Assembly (NCBI GenBank): GCA_002434595.1
Contig: DJKK01000104.1
Location: 1-21,859, forward strand
DNA from: Alphaproteobacteria bacterium UBA6544
GTDB taxonomy: Bacteria; Pseudomonadota; Alphaproteobacteria; UBA8366
DNA: 21,859 nt
Reading direction: 5' to 3'
The position numbers and the translations under genes were made by a program. Position 1 is the first letter of the stretch. Each line of letters opens with the position of its first letter. A model generated the notes under the pieces. The model was not told the DNA's origin, did not search any database, and worked only from the letters and a program-made list of their open reading frames with translations. This document shows positions 8,930 to 16,023 of this stretch, piece after piece.

Positions 8930-8937
8930 TACCCCCT
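8930..8937 (-). promoter_or_regulatory. ribosome binding site that decides the dxs start
   Basis: The - strand reads AGGGGGT followed by six bases and GTG at 8924. This supports the GTG start over the upstream ATG at 8951, in front of which no purine-rich stretch is visible. Confidence 0.6.
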
Positions 8938-8986
8938 GTGCCGTAACCCATTCGGTTGTGAGTGGCGCGCTATTATTATTACGACC

Positions 8987-9015
8987 ATATTAGATTATTG
9001 ACTTAATATCGGAAA
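8987..9015 (-). promoter_or_regulatory. possible dxs promoter in AT-rich gap
   Basis: The 104 bp between the hpnB stop and the dxs start are markedly AT-rich compared with the surrounding coding DNA. The - strand offers TAATAT (8992-8987) as -10 with TTTCCG (9015-9010) 17 bases upstream as a weak -35. The call rests on composition, position and the -10 match only. Confidence 0.3.
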
Positions 9016-9028
9016 CCCCAGCAAGCAC

Positions 9029-10177
9029 CTAATAGGTCCGTCCCTTCCACAGACCACGTTTTCTTTGCCAGTGTCGACGGGCCGAATCAAAAGTCATTAA
9101 AGTATAGAGAAATCCCGCCAACGGTAAACTTGCTGCCAGCAACACCGGTTGGCGGTAGTAAATGATCGTCGGTGCGTAAGCGCAGGCCATGAGAATCCAG
9201 ATTAGGAGACCCAGGGAAGACGCCGTGGCGCTGTTATGAACGGGGGCGAGTATGAATATCAACGGGCCGGCCAAGTAGAGGAGCGCCATACCGAGAATGG
9301 CGCCAAACAATTTCAACGGCGCGTAATCCAGTTGCGTGTAGGCCGTTCGCGCAACCATTCGCCATATGTCCGGGAGGCTATTGTATGGCCTGACGCTATA
9401 TGCGTGATCGGCCAAGCCGAGCCAGATTGCACCTGCGTTACCCTTGATAAGTGCGGCGAGGGCGCAATCGTCGATCAGATTATCATGTATTGGGGAAAGG
9501 CCGCCTGCGGCCTCCAGCGCGCTCCGCCGTGTCAACATGACGCCGCCCGCCGCCGCAGCGATTGGAGAGTGGTCATCGTTGACGGCAGGGAAGGGGAAGA
9601 GTTTCTGAAAGAAGAAAACGAAGGCCGGGATCAGCAAGCGTTCCCAGAATCGCTCGCAATGAAGTCGCACCATCAACGATACGAGGTTCTTGTTCTCCGC
9701 CTGCGCCTTCCAAACGAGCTGCCGCACGGCATCCGGGGGATGGGCGATGTCGGCATCCGTAAACAGAACGTAAGAGTGCTCCGGAAACAGCCCGCGCGCC
9801 TGTTCGACTCCATAGTTCATCGCCGCAAGTTTACCTGTCCATCCCTGCTGCAGCGGCGGCGCGTCCAGCACTGTTAGCCGGTTACCATCGACTGCGTTAC
9901 GCACGGTATCGGCCGTGCCGTCATCGGAATGGTCATCAACCACGAGGATCTCGAAGACGCCCGGGTATTCCTGTTTCGCAAGGCTTGTCATCGTCGTGGC
10001 GATGACGTCCGCCTCGTTGCGTGCGGGAATTACGGCGACCACACTCGGCCAGGTCGACTGGTCCGCCAGATCGTTCTGCAAGCGCTGATCGGCGCGCCAG
10101 AACCCGTGGTGCGAAAGCAATAACCAGAACCAGATCAAACAGGCCGCTGTGGCACAAACGATCAGGAAATCCGGCAT
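9029..10177 (-). CDS. hpnB: hopene-associated glycosyltransferase HpnB
   Basis: HpnB is a membrane-anchored GT2-family glycosyltransferase found in hopanoid loci; its sugar donor and acceptor are not established. The 382-residue protein begins with a membrane segment (about 3-22), then the GT-A domain with VVAVIPARNEADV (46-58), the nucleotide-binding VVDDHSDDGT (Asp81-Asp82) and the metal-binding DAD at 141-143. Three hydrophobic segments follow near the C-terminus (about 280-365), which ends WQRKRGLWKGRTY, a pattern seen in HpnB. It starts 22 bp after the PhyH-family gene, so it should be co-transcribed with it and hpnC. Relatives outside hopanoid loci act in carotenoid glycosylation, so the name depends partly on context. 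Confidence 0.9.
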   Translation of the reverse strand: MPDFLIVCATAACLIWFWLLLSHHGFWRADQRLQNDLADQSTWPSVVAVIPARNEADVIATTMTSLAKQEYPGVFEILVVDDHSDDGTADTVRNAVDGNRLTVLDAPPLQQGWTGKLAAMNYGVEQARGLFPEHSYVLFTDADIAHPPDAVRQLVWKAQAENKNLVSLMVRLHCERFWERLLIPAFVFFFQKLFPFPAVNDDHSPIAAAAGGVMLTRRSALEAAGGLSPIHDNLIDDCALAALIKGNAGAIWLGLADHAYSVRPYNSLPDIWRMVARTAYTQLDYAPLKLFGAILGMALLYLAGPLIFILAPVHNSATASSLGLLIWILMACAYAPTIIYYRQPVLLAASLPLAGFLYTLMTFDSARRHWQRKRGLWKGRTY

Positions 10178-10198
10178 TCCGGCGGTAATCGCCTCCGC

Positions 10199-10963
10199 TT
10201 AGACGCGGAAGACGTACTCTTTTGAGGGGTCACGTTCGATATCGGGCGGATAGGATTGCCGTTTATCCACGTAGTATTGTTCGCGATGATCGCCCGCGGA
10301 TGCGGCGTTGTACGTCACGTAAAGCACTCGGCGCTTCCCATCGGTCATATTCGGTCCCGAACCATGCGGACAAAATGAGTCGAAGAACACAACGTCTCCT
10401 GGCGCCGTAGGACAGGATACCAGTAGCTTTCCCTCCAGGTCGTCCTCGGTCATTGGCTTCCACTCTTCTCCGATCAAACCGTTAGAATGCAAGCCGGCGA
10501 CAAGTTCCAGGCACCCGTTCTCTTCAGTCGCTGCATCAATGCTCACCAATGCGGTAATGAAGAAATTGGCATATGTACCCCATCCCGCCTGTTGATCTTG
10601 GTGCAGCTTGAAGCCGTCACCGCCCGGTAGTTTGAAGTTGATCTTGTCCTTGTAGAGCACCGCTTCTTCACCAAGCAGGTCGGAAGTCGCGCCTCGCAAC
10701 TTATCGCCGTCGAAAATGTCGCGGAACCCGGCGTGGAAGGGATAAAAATTCTCAAGGCGGTTCAGTATGCGCGCGCTGTCGCTTTTGAGGCTGGTCTCGA
10801 AATACATCATGTGCTGGCCGGCGGTCTCGGGCCATGCCTCGACTTCATTGGTCCAGGCTTCGAGGTCCCTCATCTCTTCGGGACTGAACAGGCTTCGCGC
10901 AACCAGGAATCCGTCTCTGCGAAAGTCCGCTACTTGGTCTGATGTGAGCATCTTGTTCGTCAT
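10199..10963 (-). CDS. phytanoyl-CoA dioxygenase (PhyH) family protein inside the hopanoid locus
   Basis: This is a 254-residue Fe(II)/2-oxoglutarate-dependent oxygenase of the PhyH family. The 2-His-1-carboxylate facial triad is complete: His121 and Asp123 in KLHQDQQAG and His200 in FCPHGSG, with Arg211 or Arg212 placed to hold 2-oxoglutarate. The N-terminal FRRDGFLVARSLFSPEE and the INFKLPGGDGF segment are also typical. No signal peptide or membrane segment is visible. It lies between hpnC (81 bp upstream) and hpnB (22 bp downstream) on one strand, so a role in hydroxylating squalene, hopene or a hopanoid is a fair inference, but this gene is not a standard hpn gene. Alternatives in the same family act on phosphonates (PhnY-like), ectoine or acyl-CoA, so the substrate is unknown. 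The first ATG (10963) is used; a second is at codon 5. Confidence 0.85.
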   Translation of the reverse strand: MTNKMLTSDQVADFRRDGFLVARSLFSPEEMRDLEAWTNEVEAWPETAGQHMMYFETSLKSDSARILNRLENFYPFHAGFRDIFDGDKLRGATSDLLGEEAVLYKDKINFKLPGGDGFKLHQDQQAGWGTYANFFITALVSIDAATEENGCLELVAGLHSNGLIGEEWKPMTEDDLEGKLLVSCPTAPGDVVFFDSFCPHGSGPNMTDGKRRVLYVTYNAASAGDHREQYYVDKRQSYPPDIERDPSKEYVFRV

Positions 10964-11044
10964 CCCACGAAAGCTCCGTCGGTTCGCCCTACATGCGCCG
11001 AGAAGCCCGGATGGGCCTTTCCATGAGAACTTTCATATCGGGTA

Positions 11045-11911
11045 TCACCGACCGAAAAACAAGCGGAGAATGCCCCGCGCGCAGCAGAGCAGGCATTGCG
11101 GCTTGCTGAGAGCGACGCGTTCCGCCAAAGGGTCCCGCATACGCAGTTCAGCAACCAGACGTTTGGCGATTTGAATGATCGCCGCCGACTCCATTGCAAG
11201 ACGACGGCTCGACATCGGTTGCGGCAGCTGCCGCGCCAGCAAGAGGAGCTCAGATGTCTCTTGAAGGCACAAATCAATGACCTGACGTAGACCTCTCTCG
11301 ACGAAAGGCTTGTCGAGCGCCGTCACGTTTATACCTGCCGCCCGCATCCAATCCTGAGGCAGGTAAACGCGGTCCAGGCTCTTATAGTCGTCCTGACAGT
11401 CCTGCAGGTGGTTAATCACCTGCAATGCATTGCATAGCGCATCGGACGCCGGATACAGGTCCTTCGAGACTCCATGGAGATCCAATAGGTATCGCCCGAC
11501 CGGTGCCGCGGACCGATCGCAATAATCGATCAGATCGTCCCAATCGTCGTAACGCAGTTTGACGGCGTCTTGTTTGAACGCCGATACGAGGTCGCGACAG
11601 TGTTGTATCGGCACGCCGGTATAGATCAGACTCGAACGGACGATATGGGCCTTCTCGAAAGCTGGGTCATCGTTCAGCCCCATAACGGCCTGATCGAAAC
11701 CATCGAGACGTTCGATCTTCTCTTCCGGGGCCAAATCAGGATTGTCCGCCACATCGTCGATTGCACGCGCGAATGCATAGAAGACCGCAACATGCGGCCG
11801 CAATACACGTGGGATTAGGAAGGAGCCCACGGGAAAATTCTCGTCGGATGCACCCTTTCCGGAGGGGGTCTCCGCCGTCTCACGGGTCTTTCGGTCGTGG
11901 GTGTCGCTCAT
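11045..11911 (-). CDS. hpnC: hydroxysqualene synthase HpnC
   Basis: HpnC converts presqualene diphosphate to hydroxysqualene, acting between HpnD and HpnE. It is a squalene/phytoene synthase family member of 288 residues with two aspartate-rich motifs, DDVAD at 52-56 (YAFARAIDDVADN) and DCQDD at 171-175 (INHLQDCQDD), followed by DRVYLPQDW. The segment DENFPVGSFLIP near residue 23 is the HpnC hallmark and separates it from HpnD. It starts 35 bp after the FAD reductase stop on the same strand and is followed after 81 bp by the PhyH-family gene. Splitting hpnC from hpnD-hpnE by hpnB and dxs differs from the compact hpnCDE order common elsewhere. Confidence 0.95.
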   Translation of the reverse strand: MSDTHDRKTRETAETPSGKGASDENFPVGSFLIPRVLRPHVAVFYAFARAIDDVADNPDLAPEEKIERLDGFDQAVMGLNDDPAFEKAHIVRSSLIYTGVPIQHCRDLVSAFKQDAVKLRYDDWDDLIDYCDRSAAPVGRYLLDLHGVSKDLYPASDALCNALQVINHLQDCQDDYKSLDRVYLPQDWMRAAGINVTALDKPFVERGLRQVIDLCLQETSELLLLARQLPQPMSSRRLAMESAAIIQIAKRLVAELRMRDPLAERVALSKPQCLLCCARGILRLFFGR

Positions 11912-11946
11912 AGGTGTACAGTATAGGCCGGGGCGTCGGCCAAGTC

Positions 11947-13170
11947 TCAGCGTTTCGACAGTTCGCGCATGGAAACCGCTTCGTCAGCCAATTCATCAGC
12001 AGTGTAGGACTTGCCTGAAGCCATCATTCGGCGGGCCAACCGCATTTCCCGTGGCTGATTGATCGCGATCGCTCCTGAGATACCCCGGTCTCCCCTAACG
12101 AATCCGATAAAGGCGCCCTCCGACGGGTCTCCGCGCATGACAATGTCATCCCAACTGTCGGGAACCCCGGCGACCTGCAGATTGGTGTCGAACTGATCGG
12201 ACCACATCCAGGGCACTTCCGAATAAGGCGTTTCGTCTCCGCACATGATTTTGGCCGCGGCGATCGCCATGTTCTGAGCACACTGCCATGCCTCGAGGCG
12301 TATACCTTTCCCGGCATAGGTGTTGTGATGTCGGGTCACATCACCCGCGGCATAAATGTCCAGTGCCGAAGTGCGGCAATATTCGTCGACCACTATACCA
12401 TCTTCGACATCGAGGCCTGCGTCCTCTGCAAGACCAGTATCCGGGATGATACCCACACCAATGACCACGGCACCCGCGGTCAAAAGCTCGCCGAGCTGAG
12501 TGGTGACACCGGAAACTGTATCCGTGCCTTCAATCCGTTCAATCCCGCTCGAAAGCCGGATATCGACGCCTTTCCCTCGATGTAGATCGAAAAAGTAGGA
12601 AGACACTGAAGGCGGGACGCCGCGGCCCATGAGCCGGTCTGCGATTTCCAGCACCGTCACCGCGCAACCGCGTTGGCGCGCGCTCGCCGCCACTTCGAGT
12701 CCGATGAAACCGCCGCCGACAACTACGAGATTTAGGTCTTCGCCGAGGGCTGTTTCAAGTGCGTTTGCATCGTCGAGCGTGCGCAAATAATGCGTGCCCG
12801 TCAGCTCGCTGCCGGGTATCGACAATTTGCGGACACGTCCACCGGTCGTGAGCAGGAGTTTGTCATAGAAAACCGTCTGACCATTCGCGAGAGAGACGGT
12901 TTTCGCCGCCGGATCGATTGCACTCGCCGAGACACCGATCATGAGTTCGATATTCTGCTCGTCGAAATATTCGCGGGGCCGGATGAAAGAGAACTCGTAG
13001 TTGGGTTTTGCCTGTAGTACTTCCTTGGAGAGCGGAGGGCGTTCATATGGCAAATGAGGCTCATCGCCAATCAAGACGATCTCGCCCTCGAAGCCGGCAT
13101 TCCGCATTGCCTCGACGGCGCGGCCGCCCGCATGCCCGGCGCCAATAACGACAAATCTTTCGCTCGCCAT
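11947..13170 (-). CDS. FAD-dependent ferredoxin/rubredoxin reductase of dioxygenase type
   Basis: This 407-residue flavoprotein has the layout of NAD(P)H-dependent ferredoxin reductases of Rieske oxygenase and P450 systems (rhodocoxin/putidaredoxin reductase class). Landmarks are the FAD motif VVIGAGHAGGRA (7-18), PYERPPLSK (41-49), the NAD-binding VVVGGGFIGLEVAA (149-162) and IYAAGDVTRH (272-281). The C-terminal part has the oxidoreductase C domain. It passes electrons from NAD(P)H to a small iron-sulfur protein, but no ferredoxin gene is visible in the window. It diverges from a Rieske dioxygenase remnant 122 bp away, which suggests it was the reductase of that system (an AndAa-like role). 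It is intact although the oxygenase is not, and lies 35 bp upstream of hpnC on the same strand. Confidence 0.88.
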   Translation of the reverse strand: MASERFVVIGAGHAGGRAVEAMRNAGFEGEIVLIGDEPHLPYERPPLSKEVLQAKPNYEFSFIRPREYFDEQNIELMIGVSASAIDPAAKTVSLANGQTVFYDKLLLTTGGRVRKLSIPGSELTGTHYLRTLDDANALETALGEDLNLVVVGGGFIGLEVAASARQRGCAVTVLEIADRLMGRGVPPSVSSYFFDLHRGKGVDIRLSSGIERIEGTDTVSGVTTQLGELLTAGAVVIGVGIIPDTGLAEDAGLDVEDGIVVDEYCRTSALDIYAAGDVTRHHNTYAGKGIRLEAWQCAQNMAIAAAKIMCGDETPYSEVPWMWSDQFDTNLQVAGVPDSWDDIVMRGDPSEGAFIGFVRGDRGISGAIAINQPREMRLARRMMASGKSYTADELADEAVSMRELSKR

Positions 13171-13292
13171 CTCGTAAAGTCCGCGCTGTAAAGGGCAAAC
13201 CCTAATTCTTTGGGCCTGAGGTGGCCAGAGATAATGGCCGCGGCTGCGACGCTGCGTTACAATCCGCGGTACATAATCGGACAGGTCCAGAG

Positions 13293-13556
13293 ATGACAGC
13301 CGTTGCGACGGAAAATGTGATGGAGCGGTGCTGGCCCGAGCCCGGCAGGCATCATGTGCTTTATTGCCTTTATACGGATTCTGAAATCTACCAACGTGAG
13401 ATGGAGCGTATCTTCTGCGGGAAATCGTGGAATTACGTTGCGTTGGATGCGGAAGTGCCCGATGCAGGGGATTTCAAACAGTCCTGGATTGGCGATCGTC
13501 CGGTTGTCGTGTCACGAGACGAGGACGGCGGGATCAACGTTTTCGCCAATTGGTGC
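13293..13556 (+). pseudogene. remnant of Rieske ring-hydroxylating dioxygenase alpha subunit
   Basis: From the ATG at 13293 about 88 codons read like the N-terminus of an aromatic-ring-hydroxylating dioxygenase large subunit: LYTDSEIYQREMERIF, SWNYVALDAEVPDAGDFK, IGDRPVVVSRD, INVF. Homology stops at NWCA, where a working protein would have the first Rieske cysteine and histidine (NRCAHRG). Everything after that (the rest of the Rieske cluster and the catalytic iron domain, some 330 residues) is gone, so it cannot function. A conceptual frame continues to 13757 only by running through unrelated frames. An in-frame upstream start at 13221 is possible but adds non-conserved residues. The ferredoxin reductase transcribed divergently is its probable former partner. 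Confidence 0.8.
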
Positions 13557-13642
13557 GCGAAGACGGCAAACACCGATTCAAAAAGAAACGCTGCGTGTAC
13601 GATTCGAGCGTTGTCCCGAACAGTCTCGTGTATCTCGTTTAG
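13550..13642 (+). pseudogene. probable 3' remnant of the dioxygenase beta subunit
   Basis: In another frame from the alpha remnant, bases 13550-13642 read LVREDGKHRFKKKRCVYDSS then VVPNSLVYLV and a stop. The pattern (VREDG, then RF-KK--CVYDS--IPNSL and a hydrophobic end) resembles the C-terminus of small (beta) subunits of anthranilate/salicylate-type dioxygenases, whose genes normally follow the alpha gene. No start or ribosome site precedes it. I infer that a single deletion of roughly 1.4 kb joined alpha codon ~88 to the last ~30 codons of beta. The beta assignment comes from recall of the family pattern, not from an alignment. Confidence 0.5.
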
Positions 13643-13665
13643 GTCTAGTCGGAAGGGTAGTTGCG

Positions 13666-14478
13666 ATGAAGGCGATTTTGATGACCGGCGCTGCTGGCGG
13701 TATTGGGAGCTATTTGCGCCCCGAGTTGAAAGGGAAATACGCGCTGCGACTGTCTGACCGCGAGACAATTTCCGATCTTGGCAAGGACGAGAGTTTCATG
13801 CCCGCCGATTTGACCGATCTGGATGCCGTCTGCGCGGCTGTGGACGGTGTGGATGGCATTCTGCATTTCGGAGGTCATGCGAGCGAAGGTGTTTGGGAAG
13901 ATATTCTCGACGCCAACATCATTGGTATGCGCAATGTTTATGAGGCCGCGCGGGTCTGCGGGGTCAAACGAGTCGTTTGGGCGAGTTCCAACCACGCGGT
14001 TGGGTTCTATCGGCGCGACCGGACGATCGATCATACTGTCTACCCCAAACCCGACAGCCGCTATGGCGTCTCTAAGGTCTTCGGCGAGGCGATGGGTAGC
14101 CTGTATAGCGACAAATATGGCCTAGAGGTCGTCAACCTACGCATCGGCAATGTCGCCTTTGAACCGGTTGACAGACGCCGTCTTTCGATCTGGATCAGCC
14201 CGCGCGATATGGCGCAACTCTGCGGGATCGCTCTCGATCACCCGTATATCCGGTTCGAGATATTCTATGGCGTGTCGGACAACTTGCGCAGTTGGTACGA
14301 TAACGCGAACGCCGAGAAATTTGGATACGTTCCGCTTGATCGCAGCGAAGATTATGCCGAAGCTGTTCTGGCGAAAGAGCCGCCCGCCGCATCGGATGAT
14401 CCGGATGAGACGTATCAAGGAGGTGCCTATGTCTCCGTTGAGGCAGGCGGTGGGCAACCGAGGTCTGAAGTCGTCTGA
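13666..14478 (+). CDS. NAD-dependent epimerase/dehydratase family, uronate dehydrogenase-like
   Basis: This is a 270-residue extended short-chain dehydrogenase. It has the nucleotide-binding TGAAGGIG (residues 7-14), an aspartate after the second strand (LSD, Asp31) that indicates NAD rather than NADP, the SSNHAVGFY segment (108-115) and the catalytic YGVSK (Tyr133, Lys137). SSNHAVGFY and the overall length match uronate dehydrogenases, which oxidise galacturonate or glucuronate to the aldarolactone. I chose the ATG at 13666, which begins MKAILMTG; the frame is open further upstream (to 13354), but that part lies over the dioxygenase remnants. It follows the beta remnant by 23 bp, so it may have been the last gene of the old dioxygenase operon, and its substrate could instead be an aromatic-pathway intermediate. 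It ends 10 bp from the convergent racemase gene. Confidence 0.8.
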   Translation: MKAILMTGAAGGIGSYLRPELKGKYALRLSDRETISDLGKDESFMPADLTDLDAVCAAVDGVDGILHFGGHASEGVWEDILDANIIGMRNVYEAARVCGVKRVVWASSNHAVGFYRRDRTIDHTVYPKPDSRYGVSKVFGEAMGSLYSDKYGLEVVNLRIGNVAFEPVDRRRLSIWISPRDMAQLCGIALDHPYIRFEIFYGVSDNLRSWYDNANAEKFGYVPLDRSEDYAEAVLAKEPPAASDDPDETYQGGAYVSVEAGGGQPRSEVV

Positions 14479-14488
14479 CGGCGCCCGC

Positions 14489-15220
14489 CTACGGCACGAA
14501 ACGTCGCGGCCTCAGACCTGCGTGGAACCACGTTAACAGTGTGACAATATCGAAGACTGGGACACCAAGCGCCAAATGGAGGTCGCGGGGGTAGGGACCC
14601 ATATTCGTGCACTCTAGGACGAGGGCGCCGATTTCGGGGTGCCGGTTCATCAATTCGCAACCGGCGGCGACAATGTCGTCGCGCGACGCGGCGACGTTGA
14701 GAGTGTGACTGCCGCCGGTAATGGACTTGGTGAATTCGGTGCCGCCTTCGGTGCCGATAAACGGCGTGTCAACCGGGGCATTGACGGCCTCGAAATGCGC
14801 TGGTGTCAGGTTCTCAGAGGAAATCGTAACGACGCCAACGCGTTTGCCGGGTGGCAGGGTTCGCTGCACCCATGGCACCTGCATCAATGAAGATGTCGCA
14901 ACCGGAACATCCACAGCCGACGTCAGGCGTTGTTGGAAAAGTGAGAGAAAGCCGCAACTGGTCCCAATCCCGTTCGCGCCAATCTGAACAAGTTCCCGAG
15001 CGGCATCGATGAAGACGTTGTGGAGGCCTGCCCCCTTTTGTTTAACCACACTGTATGCGGTGGCGCCTGGGACCACCTTGTAGAGGACGGGAAAGGGGAA
15101 GGTGGTAGCGTTGCCGACATCACCGTGGATCCGCGGAAATTCTGTTTCTAGCATGAGGATGCCGAGCGTTGCTCCGTAGACTGTCTTGCCGCCGCGCGGC
15201 GCGGATTCGTTGACCGTCAT
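14489..15220 (-). CDS. aspartate/glutamate racemase family protein, copy 2
   Basis: This 243-residue protein belongs to the Asp/Glu/hydantoin racemase and maleate isomerase superfamily of cofactor-free enzymes with two active-site cysteines. Both are present: Cys89 in GTSCGFLSLF and Cys204 in LECTNMGP. It is clearly a tandem paralogue of the gene just upstream: TVYGA-LGILML-T-FPRIHGD-GNA, SLMQVPWVQ-TLPP-KRVGV-TIS, ECTNMGP and WFH-GLRPRR occur in both. Its ATG shares one base with the stop of that gene (TAATG at 15222-15218), so the two are translationally coupled. The actual substrate is not evident; known subfamilies act on aspartate, glutamate, hydantoins, maleate or arylmalonate. The copies differ most in the middle (residues 160-190), which may mean different substrates or a heteromer. 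Confidence 0.85.
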   Translation of the reverse strand: MTVNESAPRGGKTVYGATLGILMLETEFPRIHGDVGNATTFPFPVLYKVVPGATAYSVVKQKGAGLHNVFIDAARELVQIGANGIGTSCGFLSLFQQRLTSAVDVPVATSSLMQVPWVQRTLPPGKRVGVVTISSENLTPAHFEAVNAPVDTPFIGTEGGTEFTKSITGGSHTLNVAASRDDIVAAGCELMNRHPEIGALVLECTNMGPYPRDLHLALGVPVFDIVTLLTWFHAGLRPRRFVP

Positions 15221-15957
15221 TATGGTTTATATCTACGTGGACGCAGCCCGCCATGGAACCACGTGAGGTAGCTGACGACATCGTAGACCGGGAGACCGAG
15301 GTCCAGATTTACGTCGCGAGCAAACGGCCCCATGTTGGTGCACTCCAGGACCACGGCGCCAATATTCTTGTGCTCGGCAACCAGCCGACGACCGGCGTCG
15401 ACCAAATCGTCCTGCGCTGCTGGAAAATCCATATAGCTGCCGTCATCTAACACGGTTGTCGTGAATGTCTTGCCGCCTTCCGTGCCTACAATGGGCGTGT
15501 CGAGAGGGACGCCCACAGCTTCCAGATGAGCAGGCGTCACGCTTTCCTTTGATATGGTGATGACGCCGACCCGCTTGTCAGGGGGGAGTGTGCTTTGCAC
15601 CCAAGGAACCTGCATGAGTGAGGAACTTGCGACCGGAATACCGGCAGCCTCTGCGATGTCGTCTTGGAAGAGTGAAAGAAATCCGCACGTGGTACCAATA
15701 CCGTCCGCACCCATCGCCACGATCTCTTTTGCCGCGCGTGCGAAATCTTCCTTGAGACCGGCCGCTCCCTTGCGCACGACCTTATCCGATGTCGCCCCCT
15801 CAACGACCTTGTAAATCACCGGGAAGGGCCAGGTTTCGGCATTTCCAATGTCGCCATGGATCCGCGGGAACCGCGTATCGAGCATGAGAATGCCGAGTGC
15901 CGCGCCGTAGACGGTTTTGCCGGGTCGTGGAGCAGATTCGTTAATCTTTTCGGTCAT
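15220..15957 (-). CDS. aspartate/glutamate racemase family protein, copy 1
   Basis: This is the 245-residue promoter-proximal member of the tandem pair. The two-cysteine active site is complete: Cys91 in GTTCGFLSLFQ and Cys206 in LECTNMGPF. The fold is two alpha/beta halves with the active site between them. No signal peptide or membrane segment is seen, so it should act in the cytosol. An AAAGG precedes the ATG at 15957, a little further away than ideal. The 66-bp gap to the divergent MmgE/PrpD gene probably carries promoters for both directions. With PrpD- and PrpF-family genes next door, a job in isomerising or racemising a di- or tricarboxylate is a reasonable guess, but the substrate cannot be read from the sequence. 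Confidence 0.85.
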   Translation of the reverse strand: MTEKINESAPRPGKTVYGAALGILMLDTRFPRIHGDIGNAETWPFPVIYKVVEGATSDKVVRKGAAGLKEDFARAAKEIVAMGADGIGTTCGFLSLFQDDIAEAAGIPVASSSLMQVPWVQSTLPPDKRVGVITISKESVTPAHLEAVGVPLDTPIVGTEGGKTFTTTVLDDGSYMDFPAAQDDLVDAGRRLVAEHKNIGAVVLECTNMGPFARDVNLDLGLPVYDVVSYLTWFHGGLRPRRYKP

Positions 15958-16012
15958 TGAGCGAAGTTTACCTTTCTTGATAACGCCCCAATGACATTAA
16001 CTGATGGGGGTT

Positions 16013-16020
16013 GGAGGTGA
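16013..16020 (+). promoter_or_regulatory. strong ribosome binding site deciding the MmgE/PrpD start
   Basis: GGAGGTGA is followed by three bases and ATG at 16024. The match to the anti-Shine-Dalgarno sequence places the true start at 16024, not in the other frame at 16011, and so shows that the downstream reading frame was originally joined to this start. Confidence 0.7.
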
Positions 16021-16023
16021 AAG

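Noticed and set aside
9236..9877. 213-codon + strand open frame over hpnB
   Set aside because: It is a shadow of the well-recognised HpnB frame, with no family-like sequence.
10180..10192. GGCG-CGCC hairpin between the PhyH gene and hpnB
   Set aside because: The four-base stem has no T run and lies in the translation initiation region; chance in GC-rich DNA.
11920..11925. TATACT as a hpnC promoter
   Set aside because: It lies only 8 bases from the ATG and has no acceptable -35, so it would give an almost leaderless transcript; co-transcription with the reductase is more likely.
13221..13757. 178-codon frame as a whole protein
   Set aside because: Only its first part is Rieske-like; after about 13556 it crosses the beta remnant and the SDR in wrong frames.
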